From positions 1,400,270-1,464,269 of the forward strand of contig CAXAMN010003558.1 of assembly GCA_963970005.1 (NCBI GenBank): DNA of 64,000 nucleotides, written 5' to 3'. A program made the position numbers and the translations under genes. The stretch's first letter is position 1, and each line of letters opens with the position of its first letter. The stretch is from Durusdinium trenchii. Its lineage: Eukaryota > Sar > Dinophyceae > Suessiales > Symbiodiniaceae. The notes beneath the pieces were generated by a model that was given only the letters and a program-made list of their open reading frames with translations, ran no database searches and was not told the DNA's origin. This document shows, piece after piece, positions 47,621 to 59,100 of the stretch.

Positions 47621-50600
47621 TGACGAAGAGGAAGAAGAACAGGACAGTCGACATACATACGACACGTGACACAAGTCCACCTGACTGATGTGAAGATGAA
47701 ACGAGCCCGTCAATTTGCTTCATGAACCCAGAAGTCTCAGGGGCAGTGAGCAGCCAAATTTAGATGACCATCAACAAATTATCCCGGCAAGAGACCCCGA
47801 ACAGACTGTTTTAGGTCTAGAGGTGTAGCTGCAGAAAGTCTATAGAGATCTAGACGAATTGGTGTCCAGAGAGGTGATGGTGGTGATGAAGGTGGAGATC
47901 GTGGTGGTGGTGTTGTTGGTGGTGGTGGTGATGGTGGTGGCGATGAAGGTGATGGTGGTGGTAGCGATGGTAGTCATGGTGGTGATGGTCGTGATGATGG
48001 TGGTGGTGGCGATGATGGTGGTGATGGTTGTGATGGTGGTGGTGATGGTGGCGGTGGTGATCGTGGTGGTGGTGATGGTGGTGGTGATGGTGGTGCTGAT
48101 GGTCCAGATGGTGATGGTAGTGATGGTGGTGACGATGGTGATTAGTGGTGATTGGTGATGAGGGTGGTGGGTGGTGATGGTGGTGGATTGGGGTTCTCAA
48201 GCTGGGTGGGCTTGGAACTGAAGGTCTAGGTCCAGGTCCAGAGTTCTAGAGATCTTCTGCGCCATGCCACGAAGTCACTTAGAAATCCACAAAGTAGTGC
48301 GCCTGTCACAAAATCTGCCTTTCAAGGTCCACAAAGTACTGCGGCTGCACTTCAAGCTCCGCAAAGTGCTGCACCTGCCACGAAATCTACCCTTCAAGGT
48401 TCACAACCTGCCACGAAATCCACACGTCAAGGTCCACAAAGTGCTGCGCCTGCAATGAAATCTGCACTCCAAAGTTCACAAAGTGGTGCGCTTGCCACAA
48501 ATCTGCACTTCAAGCTCACAAAGCATCGCGCCACAATAGCGCACCTCCGTCAAGCACCGTCCCGCGGCCAGCGTTTCGCGCGACCCTGCGCAGAGAAATT
48601 GCATTTTCTGCGAGCCTGTGCCGCCAAAGCATGCCAAAATGCATGGGAACGGAAAGCATACCCTGATCGAACCCGGGCTTTTACACCTTCTGTAAGATCT
48701 GTAAGACCCCCTCAGTGTGGACACGCTGTTTGGGGAAAAACGGCTCTCGGCCAGTGTTTGCAGGTTTAGAACATTTTTGTTCAGAGGGCGTGGCTTTGTA
48801 GGGTTTGATGGTCATAATCATGCTTTTGCAACCAGATGAATCAGGACTTTTCAGGGTGCCATATTTTGTTCAATGCCTAAGTTGTCAGGACAACTTCTTC
48901 ACTTGCCATGAGCAAATGTGAGCAAACAAGTGCAGTGATTGGTGATGGCAGGAGCCGAGACATGATTGGAGACAAGATGATTGGAAGCAGTGGAGAGGTG
49001 ATTGGTGGAGTGATTGGAAGTGGCATGAGAGCTCTGATCGGTGGAAAGAAGAGACGCCGGAAGACGACGCAGAGCGACGAAAGTGGGAAGTGCAGCAGGA
49101 AATTGAGGCGTTCAGCGTTGCATTTTGCAGTTTTTGTTTGCAACACCTTGCACGACAACAAAGGCTATATTTACGAGTCGTTGTTTTGTTCGGGGGGGCG
49201 AAGGCGCAGGATTTGTTCCACCAACAGAAACAGTTTGCCACACCTTGAGTTCAGTGGGAACTTCACTTTTTTTTCAACCAGTTTTTTCTCGACATGTCCA
49301 AAACTTATATAGCATTTTCGAGACATGTGCCGGGTTGCCCAGGCAAACCGCCGGAAACTGCAGCACAAGGAGGTGCAGAAGCAACGGGAAGAGGAGTTGC
49401 GAGAAGCCAAATTGCGCGCGGAGAGAGAGCAGAAGGAGAAGGAACGTCAGGAGCCGCGACAGCAGAGCGCTTTAAACATACTATGATGATATACTAGGTT
49501 TTTATACAGGCAAATGAGAGGAATTTTACGTGATGTTGAATCTTGAAATGATATGAATGTCAGATGTTCTCAAACATTTTATGGTAAAAAGGGGCAACCC
49601 CAACAATGACTTGAATATGGAGGCATCATTTTGCAATCATCAGTATCAAACTTAGATGCCATCCTGGCCGGGTCACGTCAAGGTGTTTGGTGATTGCAAT
49701 TTTTCAGTCGCACCCAAATATGAAACAGCGTTCCATTGTCAGGTAATAGACAATGTATGGAATCATTAACCTCCCCATGTTGATTGTAAACCGTTTCATA
49801 TGGGGGTTTGGTTTTGCTAACCATATGGGATGCCATTGGTGGTCCTTGCAGCTCCACCACAGAGGAACTTCTGTCACCGAGACCTAGCTCTGAAGTGAAG
49901 AATGACCCCTAACCCAAACACTTACATGTCATTACAAGTTATTACACACTTTTGCAAACAAATTCCCAGATCCTTATGGCTCTAAATGCTACAAAGCGGT
50001 GTCAATGAACTTTTATCGGGACTTTTCCAGGCGACAGGGTCTCACCCTCTCACCCTGGTCTCACGACAAGTGCACAGATTGCCCAAAAGTCGTCCCGCAG
50101 TGTTTGGGTCTAAGGAGCAGCAAGCTGCTCGTGAGCAGAAGATCTTGGACGCCAAGGAGCGCGAAGCTCAAAGGCGACAGGAGGAGGAACGGCTCAAGCG
50201 GTTCATGCAGCAGAAGCGTGAGGAAGAAGATGCTCAGGTGACCGGTCGAACTTTCTGTGACGACTCAGACCGGTCGTGCTTCGTTTGTTCGTCTATGTGG
50301 GTGATATCTGTGGCCTACTCCTACATTCAAAAGGCAAAGATTAAGACGCACATAGACGCACCCAAGCAACGATAGGCAACCCCTGAGAGATGATTATACA
50401 ACCCCTTTGCAACAAGAAAAGCTACTAGGCTAGTTGTTTCATGTACAAATACAATATAAACAATACAGTCAGTGTTTGCTTGCTTTTGATCCACATTGAT
50501 TCCCAGCAGTTCTTCCGTTGTTTTCCAACAACAATTGTATGATACGGTATGTGTTGTTTTGCTTTGATTTTTGCTTCTCACAATGAGCGAAGGGAATCTC

Positions 50601-53600
50601 CCAATCCCAACAACACATTTGGGCTGCGCAAGATCTGGAAAAATGTAACCTTCGCACTGAGAAAAGCAAAGACAATTACAAGGTACTGGGTTACCTTCAA
50701 GTCATGAAGATGGATGAATGGATGGACGGAGGGATGGAGGGATTGATGGCTCATGCTCCTGCGTGGAAGCAGAAAAGGCAAGAGTTTCCACGATTAAGTA
50801 GTCCTTCTGAAGTATTCTAGGGAGTGGCAGGTTGCCAGGTGTTAGGCAAAATTCTGACCCTTGGAAGAGATATTTCAGCAGACTTACTACACATTTGGGA
50901 CATACCAATGGAAGTGGTGTTTGTAGTAATTCAGCAATTCACAAATTGGTGTTTGTTTGTGGTTGGTTGACGGCATTGTGAATTTGCAACTCCTTGCTTT
51001 CAACCCTAAAGAGGCCGGCTTCTATGGCACAAGGCACTTGAACATGAAGGGTGCCAGGGGCTTCAAAGGCGGCAAAGCTGGAAAGGGCAACTAGGCTGCC
51101 GAAGTGATATTCTGGTGAACACCAGCATCCTTGTGAGGGTGGTAAAATACCCCAATCACCATGAAGCTGTCAATAGATGTGGATAATATGCAACCCTTGA
51201 CTTGAAAAGTCCTGGCACTGGGCTGGCACCCAATTTGTTTGGCGTTTCCCTCATGCGTCCAGAGAAAACGACCCTTGTGCATCTCTTGAGGCGTTAAGAA
51301 GGGTGACATCCAGCGTCAGCTGCGGGAGCAGGAGATGGAACGCCGGGCCCGAGAGGTCTTGGCGAACATTGGTTCCACAAGGAGCGCCGAGATCGGAGAT
51401 CGGAACTCCAGCGACGTTGAGCGAGGCGTCGCAGGTTCGACGAGCAAAGGTGATGCTCGGAACGGTGGCGGCGATCGCGTGGAAGAGAGTGCAGCGCAGC
51501 CGCTCTCGAGTGGTAGAGAGACTGCGAGTGACATGAAGGATGGCCCGGTGACCTTAGGTGGGAAGAACAAAGATGGCAAAGGAAAGACTGTCAAGAAAGG
51601 CGGCAAAAAGGAGAGAAAGACGGATGAAGCCAGGACGAGTGAGAAGGATCGATGGTGGACTAAGATCGATGGTGATTGCCCCATCTCATTGATCCCGATT
51701 GCTGAGCTTCCAGTGCCACCCTTCACCTTGAAAGCCTCTGGCAGCTCTGTGCCTCACTACTTTGATGCCCGCTTCCTGGCCAGCTTTCTCTTGAGCTCCT
51801 TTGACTTCATGAATCCAGTCAATCGATCTCCCTTGAATCGCGAGGATTGTGTCGCCTTGGACGTCCATTTGAGGCAGTTCTATCCCGACTCCTCATCCTC
51901 CGTGACCGACGCTTATGACCTCTTTCAGCGCAATGGAGGCAATGGTAGTGATGCGGTGCGACGCGAGGCCAGGGAAAAGCCATCAAAAGCACTAAGAGGT
52001 TCATACTATTTATATACCCTCCCTGCAACAAACATGGAAGTGAATGGCATGGCTCTTGGTTCAGACTGTTTTTCTCTACAAACCGGTGGTGCCATCCACT
52101 TCCATGAGTGTTTCAGGGAGTGTATACCTAGAACCTGATGAACATATGGTCTTTATCAACATAGAGGTCAAATGAGTTCTAGGTATGGCACTGGGGGACC
52201 CCAGTTGATCACCAAACAGCAGGTCAAACTAACTAGCCAGGTCAAGCTAAGCGGGTTAAGACAGCTCGCACGAGGTGCCATAACCCACAGCCATATGGGT
52301 TTGTAATGGTTTGACAGGGAACCCCCTTCTTCCAGGGGGTCAAATGAGGGTCTCCCTCTTCCACACCCATAAGATATGATGTCACATGCCTCAATCAACG
52401 ACTTCTACTCGACTCTCGCAGACTCGAGGCCACGGCGGTCTTCCAGCACCTCTTTCGCTTCCAACCCCGGAACTTGGACTCTCGTGGTCGAGCCATCAAC
52501 TACAACGATGGAGCCTTGACAGCCACTTGGCAGGATCGTGGTCCGCACGAAGGGGCCGAGCTCTCGGTCCTTCCGTGCTTGTGTCGAATCCACCATGTGC
52601 CTGCCGTGTCTGTGTGTTTTGTGGTTATAAGATGTATTAGAATTAGAGTGTATGACAACCAGAAGACCATATTCAATATTCAGAGTGCATGGAGATGGAT
52701 GAGTCCAGCTGAAAGCACAAGGGACCCTTTTGGAACCTTTGATGGGCTTCTCCACTATTCACTAGTTGCAAGAAAGGACTGACAAGGCCAGGATTCCTGC
52801 AGCTACTCTCTATAGAAAAGTGCAAGAACGTCACCAAACATGGACCCATCTCATCAATGTTCGCGTAAATCATATTTTGTGAACATGGACTGCTCTTCCC
52901 ACCCATTGGATGCTCTTCCCTCAAGTCAGAGATCAAACTTGACATTTTTGTTGACTCGCTGGCATCGACCCAAAACAAAAAGAATGGACTTGCAGGAACG
53001 AATATATACTTCAAATCATTGCACACAATCTTGGGTAGTGGGCCGTTTTGTGGTGTGTTTCTTTCCAACAAAAAAACCTTGGTCGACCTAGTCTTTTTGT
53101 CCTTAGCACTCGTGCTTGGTCACACGAGGTCATCGATGATGACGATATCCGTGTGAGCGCTGCTCAACATACAGTGGCTTCCACTGCCGAAGCACTGGGC
53201 AGAGGAGAGTGGGCCGGGTGTGGTGAGGTTTATGGCGGTGGTCTTATTGAGTCAGACCGAACGATATTGGTTCCTATTTGATGCATTTCCCCGTTGGCCT
53301 ATTTGGGGCATGTGATTGTTAGTGTAACTCCTGCATCCAATGAACCAAGAGTTGCTGTTCAAGTGCCCAGTGTTGGAGCCATGGATGAATCAGGCAGAGC
53401 TTTCCATTGATTCCATTGATTTTGAGCAGGAGTGACTCTTGGATGAGCAGTGATGACCAGCTGGGCAGTTCTTTTCATGTAAAAACTCACGTTTGCTACC
53501 GAGGGGGCCTGACAGGGGCCAGAATTGAAGAGCGCACACAAAGTTTCAGGAGCAAAATGGAGCATTTTTTTTTACATTTTCCGGAGGCTTTGTTTGATCT

Positions 53601-54522
53601 GTCATTCCTTCAGGAGGATCTGATGCAGTGTCCGTGCCGGGGCCTGGTCCACACCGCTTCTAGTCTGCAGGAGTAACTCTTGGAGAGCGGCGGAGAATGG
53701 GCAGAGTGGCTTTGCTGTCATTTTCTGGCCGATTGCGGTTGTTGACACCTGGATTTTGTTTGAAGTGCTAGACTCCAGAGGTGTTTGTTCTACCGTTCTA
53801 CCACTCACTGAATCAAGTCGAGGGTACATCAGGATGTATCAACGTGAAGCATGACAACGAAATAGAGTAGACCAACAGCATGTGGCCCTGGATGATCTGA
53901 TGGTTTGTGTAGTCTCGTGAAGAACACATGTGGATTCACCGGTTGGGAGCTATTCATCGGTGGGACCAGGTGTTCCGACCCTTCCGACCCTGCACCTTTT
54001 CGGAGGTGAACTACTTCCAGGGAAGGGTCGGACGAAGACAAGCCTGGTCGATGGGTCATCCGTTCGATCAACCATGAAAGCTTACAGCTTCACCCAGGTG
54101 TGGCATCTGCTCCGCTGTCGGGTGCTTGGCCTGAAGCAAAAGCTGCAGCAAATCGTCCAGTCGTGGAGGAGTTCCCAGCCCTGCCAGGCTGGGCCGAACT
54201 TCGATGACTTGCCTTTTTAGTACCGACTTCATATATTTCAGCATATTTCAACATCTCAAGATCATCCCAAAGTGTCCCAACCCACATTGCAGTTACAGGT
54301 CCCAAAGTTCATCAAAAACATGTTCATGTGACCCACATCTGCGAACATCTGCGAACATCCGTTCGATGCTTCACCTGATGCCTTCTCTGGCAGCTTGCCG
54401 TGTGCCCAGGTGCCAAGCCCAAAGCCAAGGCGCCCAAGGCGAAGGCCAAGGCTGCGAAGGCCAAGGCTGCGCCGGTCGGCCGAAGCTTGGTCACACCGAA
54501 GACTTGGGCGAAGCCGCCCTGA
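46557..54522 (+). CDS. SANT / coiled-coil / U-box-like protein with Lys-Ala tail
   Basis: Start ATG 46557, 32 bp after a TTTTGCAG that could be a trans-splice acceptor. Exon 46557-46611 (DAWTETEQQRLEEG) joins 47121-47232 (LVKFAALCDVKEKWKAIAQH, then VGTRDVRACAERFKAAR) through a GA donor, rebuilding a SANT/Myb-like domain. An acidic Glu-rich exon follows near 47.58-47.65 kb, then a Trp-rich exon (48952 to about 49110) and coiled-coil exons (49343-49450, about 50120-50237). Exon 51302-51973 continues the coil, then has a Lys-rich linker and a U-box-like module: CPISLIPIAELPVPPFTL, HYFDARFLASFL, NPVNRSPLNREDC. Exon 52429-52533 is followed by one starting at 53129 (VIDDDDIRVSAAQHTVASTA), then 54098-54202 (VVEEFPALPGWAEL) and 54410-54522 (AKPKAKAPKAKAKAAKAKAA, stop TGA 54520). 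Most checked junctions keep phase; the joins around the acidic and Trp-rich exons and after 53129 are unproved. A nuclear or chromatin-linked ubiquitin ligase role is inference. Confidence 0.6.
47781..47880 (+). repeat. ATCCCGGCAAGAGACCCC element, copy 1
   Basis: About 100 bp nearly identical to 58307-58394. Both run from ATCCCGGCAAGAGACCCC through AGGTGTAGC and AGATCTAGACG to CCAGAGAGGTGATGG. Confidence 0.75.
47877..48180 (+). repeat. (GGTGAT)n / GGTGGT tract
   Basis: Three hundred bases of GGT, GAT and GGC triplets. Both strands are open, giving Val/Met or His-rich peptides. It lies in an intron of the SANT/U-box gene. Confidence 0.85.
48255..48535 (+). repeat. Degenerate ~40-bp tandem repeat
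   Basis: Units of CACGAAATCTGCACTTCAAGG ... TCCACAAAGTGCTGCGCCTG, roughly seven copies. It is the inverse of the repeats at 9330-9930. Confidence 0.75.
52013..52125. repeat. TACACTCCCTG inverted-repeat element, copy 2
   Basis: The two 37-bp arms differ at only about five positions. They share CTCCCTG, CATGGAAGTG and ATGGCA. The element lies in the 455-bp intron that starts at 51974 and has TTTCAGGGAGTGTAT at its right end, an acceptor-like sequence. Confidence 0.75.
52126..52186. repeat. ACCTAGAACC inverted-repeat element
   Basis: About 60 bp with ends TACCTAGAACC and GTTCTAGGTA and a body including CATAGAGGTCAAATGAG. A longer relative with AGAGGTCAAATGGGTTCTA lies at 63679-63771. Confidence 0.55.
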
Positions 54523-54902
54523 TTGTGGAGTGCAAAAAGCCACCCTGACCGTGGGTGGGGCAGGGGGAAGAAGAGGAGTGGAAGAAGCAAGGGGTAGAGG
54601 AAGTGCGAAGGGTGGGGAATCCAGGTTTGGGGGTTGAGTATGGGCGATAGATGGGATAGTAAGCAAGATAAGAACAGGAGTTCTGATTCTGGATCCTGTC
54701 AATGATGAATACACCACCATGACACCCTGATGAGTCTCCAGCTGGGACGTTCCAAAGCACATTGTTTGCCATGAACCGTCCATTTTTGTAGGTCGAACAA
54801 TGGTTATTTTGTCCCAACAAATCCGTTGGGTTTCTGGTGGAGACACAGGCTGCGGCTGAGACCAATCATTTTTTTTCCCGTGCTGGATACATCATCGCGA
54901 TC

Positions 54903-55019
54903 AAATCCACGGGGGGCATCCGCTGGGGCGATGCCGCAGGCGGCCCTGTTCTCAGTGAAGATGAGGTGAAAATCCTCCTCGAGGCTTGGGAGAGCGTGAC
55001 CACCAGTGGCAGACCTTGG
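54903..55019 (+). CDS. Possible exon, unknown
   Basis: Reads GGIRWGDAAGGPVLSEDEVK, then ILLEAWESVTTSGRPW. Good wobble bias, no domain, borders uncertain. Confidence 0.35.
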
Positions 55020-55349
55020 GTTTCTTGAGGGAGCAAGGGATGAAAATAAGGGGCGTGTTTGCTTTCCGCAATCGGAGGAGATAGAAAGAATTAGAAGGAC
55101 ACTGAAAATTATGCAAAACAAGACCTGCAAAGGACCTTTCTTGGAATCCACTGGAGGTCATCAACTCACATCAGCAATCGTTCTAAACGCTCCAATCAAG
55201 AATTCTTGACCCAACACCCAACTCTTGTTTGTTCATTCAAGTCCTTCGTCACCTCTACTCCAGGCTATACACCAAGGGTGCTCCTTCAAAAACAGCTACT
55301 GTAGAAGAAACGAGCGGAGGTCCTCCATTCTTCAACAACAGCACTTGTT

Positions 55350-55560
55350 GGCGGGGGATTGGTGCCCCACCAAGGCCTTCGGCCGGCAGTGGAATTGATG
55401 CGTTCCAACGCACAGGTGGTAGCCAAGAGAAATTGCAGAGTAGCTGTTCCAGGTGGACCACCACTCGTGACGCCAAACGCCACACATGCAAACCGACAGC
55501 ACTCACACAGATCAGCACGATCCACATCCCACATCACCCCACCGTGTTTCAGACCCTAAA
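55350..55560 (+). CDS. Possible exon, unknown
   Basis: One frame reads TALVGGGLVPHQGLRPAVEL, then MRSNAQVVAKRNCRVAVPGG. A second + frame is open through to 55711, so the frame is uncertain. Confidence 0.3.
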
Positions 55561-55623
55561 CCCCCTAGCATGGAGGCAAACGCTACCAGGATGGACCTAC
55601 CCTTTGGACGCCTCCATTGCCAG

Positions 55624-55681
55624 GGTGCTGCGCGGGGCGACGCGGAGTCGCAGACCATCATCGGGCGCATGTGCCTCGAAG
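55624..55681 (+). CDS. Small exon, Sel1-like phrase
   Basis: Between TGCCAG and an ideal GAAG|GTGAGG donor the frame reads GAARGDAESQTIIGRMCLE, which matches the AAxxGDAxxQxxLGxMYxxG pattern of Sel1 repeats. Only 58 bp long, so the family call is tentative. Confidence 0.4.
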
Positions 55682-56152
55682 GTGAGGGCGGCGACGTTTG
55701 CACCGGCGTGAGTTGTGTGTTTTTTGTGTCTTATACAGATACTAACATGATACTAACACGACTTGCGGTCCCTGTCCGTGACGGCCTTTCATAGGCAGAG
55801 AAGTCGGAGGGGAATCAGGTATTCCCAATGATACGTACATATAAAGCTTCGCATGACTTCCAGTGTGGAGATTCTTCTTTGTTTGAAAGACCGAGAGATA
55901 CGCATCATGTCCTTTTTGAACCTGGCTTTTCTTGTTTGCGTCCACAGATTCTTCAGAATCGGCAGGCGGTCAGCTAGGAGCAGACATTATCATGTCCCAA
56001 ACACGTATATACGACGTGTGTTTCACCATGCGTCCCTTGTGTAAGACGTGTTGCTTAGTCATCGATTGCAGCGACTCTGGACATTCTTTGCTCAGCTGAT
56101 TCAGATCAACAGTGCCTTGAAGTTTAACAGCAGGTGCTGTGCAAAGTGCACC

Positions 56153-59100
56153 ATGGAGCCTAGCCCGGAGGTGAAGGTTCAAGCCACTTTGAGCAAAGGC
56201 AAAGGATCTTTCCATGTTGGAGAGACAGCAGGAACACATGCAGATGCTGAGCATGTGCAGACTGCCGAGGATGCAGTGGATGTGGCGGAAAAGATCATCA
56301 ACCAGAAGCATCATGATGGGATTATGTTTCGAAACCAAACCTCAGGCAGACTGGGTCAATGTTTGAAGTCCCCTCGCTTTGAATCCATTTTGTCCATTGT
56401 GATTTGCTTGAACATGATCCTGATTGTGGCGGAGACGGACCTCACGGCTGATGGACAATCACCTCCAACATGGATCACTGGGTCCAATTTGACCTTCCTT
56501 TTCATCTATGTGGTGGAGTGCATTGTGAAGATCATTGTTTTCCGCTTGGAATACTTTCAGGACCGAGACAGCTGAAAACCGACACAGGTGGTATTTATTA
56601 GCCAAGCCAAGAGAGTCATCACCCATCAGCCAAGAGAGTCACCACGGCCCTTAAGCCCATTTGATGCCCTTCCTTTTGCATCTCCACCTTTTTCATTCCC
56701 GTTCGATGCCCTTCGCATTTTCCCGTGAAACGCCCTGCGTGAAACGCCCGTTTCGCGACGTGGAGGATACATGGAACTGGCTGGACTTGCTGGTGGTGTG
56801 TTCTGATTCCTGCTTGACATTCCTAAACTTCTTCGACAGTGTGGAGCGAATCTCCATGATCAGGACGCTTGGTCCGGTGCCCGGACATGCCTGGACCGTT
56901 TCAGCTCACATATGCTCACATCATCATGCAGTTACAGTATGTTATAGTTGTAATAAGTTCTTGTTCATAGGCTAGACGGTGGCAGGAAGGGAAAAAGATG
57001 AGTCGGCTCTATGCCCTATGCTTTGAAGTCGACTCTTTGAGCGAGATCTTGAGAAGTAGACATGATCTTGATGAGCAGTATGTTTGAAATTTATTGTTGA
57101 GTAAAGCTCAGTTGCTGCGCCTAGGCAAGGGTTGTAGAACTTGATGTCAGGACATTACACCGATGTCTCTACTCCTGACAGAGGGCTTTCCTCGAAAGTC
57201 GCAGATGTATGAATGATTCAATGATGTAGGCATGGGGAAAGCTGATTGTTGAGCGTCCAACCAAGAGGGCATCAACTATAGAGAGTTGGGTATCCACAAA
57301 CCATCACAAACCCAACTCAGCAACATTTGAAGGTACAAGCTGTAAGAGACCCTCCCAGTCGAGTGTCTCAGTATAAGGTACGTGCGCACGACGCATCTTC
57401 GCTCGAGCACGGAGCGTGTTGCGCGTGAGGATTTTCCGATTGATCAAGCTCTCACGCGCCATCCGCGTGATTCGACAGATCTGGGAACTGAAGATTTTAC
57501 TCCTGGGATTCAAAGCAGCTGCCAAGTCCATCTTCTTCGGCATGGGAATGGTCTTGGCCCTTTGGCTGGAGATTTGAGAAACTGAATGAGTTTCTCTAAA
57601 TATGGGCTATGGTGGGCTTGAGCTTCAAAGAAACGGAAGGTTTCACCCCAGAAGATGGGACGGATGGACACGTGAGAGGCCTTTTTTGACACGCGTGTGG
57701 GGGAGTCATGTGCTCATGTATGTCGTCTTAGGATGTCTTAGGAATCTTATCACTTATTGGCTCTTACATTCCCACATACATTTCAGATCATTTCAGGGTT
57801 GGTGAAAGCAGAACCCATTGTATATCAATTTATGCCAATTTAACCCAAATTATACATATACAGATATATATATATATAAAACTTTATGATTTTGCAGTGG
57901 TCAGTAGCCCATTTCCTTCAACCTCACGGTGATCTTTGGGTGTGACAGGGGGCTACTGGTCCGTCCGTCAGTCCATCAGTCTGTGTGTAAATAACTAGTT
58001 TTCACGTGCAACATGTCTTGAATACAAAAATCACGACGCGGCCCAAGAAAAAAAACATATCTTTGTTGAGTACCCCTGGACCAGACCAGCATACTTTATC
58101 AGACCCTTTGTGATTTGTTTCTTAGGAACCCTGGCTCCTCCACTACCATGCTGCACTTCAGAACTTTTTGGCCCAGGCATCAAACAGTTGGTTTATGCCA
58201 ACAAACCTGAAAGCACCAAAAATGCCTAGGCAAAACCTACGCACACGCGACGCCAACCACGCAAAGCTATACTCAAAGCTAGTTGTTTAACAGAATATCC
58301 CGGCAAGAGACCCCAAACAGTGTGTTTGATGTGTAGAGGTGTAGCAGCAGAAAGTCTAGAGATCTAGACGCATTGGGGTCCAGAGAGGTGATGGACGGCG
58401 AGTGTGTCGGCAGATAGGCTTTGAACCTCAAATCCGACCGGCGCGTGAGGCTCGCGGGGCGGCCCGAACAACCAAATCTGAGCACTAGCCCGCATGCGAC
58501 TGCTCAATACCTGACAGAGCCACCTGCAGCAGGAGCTAAAGTGTGTTCTTGATGTCGCCCAAAGGCAACTGGGTGGTTGAGTTGCTGCTGGCCTTTGGCA
58601 GCCTGCCAGCCGCAGGTGTGTGCTAACCATTGCAGTCAAAAGGGTCCTGACTTCGTTGGGGCTTGGAGCCTTTGGTAGAAGAGCTCATATACTGTACCTA
58701 GTGGTAGAGGTTGCTCCCAAAGGTCTTGCCATAGTGCAGCCTCGGAGGCAGATCTGCAACTCTTGGAGTGTCCAAACCTTGCTCTGACTGGCCGCGCATG
58801 CATTTTGCAGTTCGGTGTGTGCTTACTTCACGGGCGTTGACTTGGCGTAGGCATAGCTTGTGACATGCAGCCCGCGTAAGCTGTAACTGTGGTGACATAG
58901 GCATTGCATAGCCAATGGTGCAGGCCAAAAAAAGTTATAAGAGCCCACAAACACACACATACACTGCTCAGGTGATGACATGTGTTTGGGCCATCTTGGG
59001 AGTACAACTCATCCACCCTGTGAACAGCGAGATTTGGGTCGACAGTGATTGCGATCGATGCGGTCGAGCTTTTGGTTCGACTTGGAATGCCTTCATTACT

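Noticed and set aside
47859-48200. Long frames giving His-rich or Val/Met-rich peptides
   Set aside because: They are translations of the (GGTGAT)n tract; both strands are open at once.
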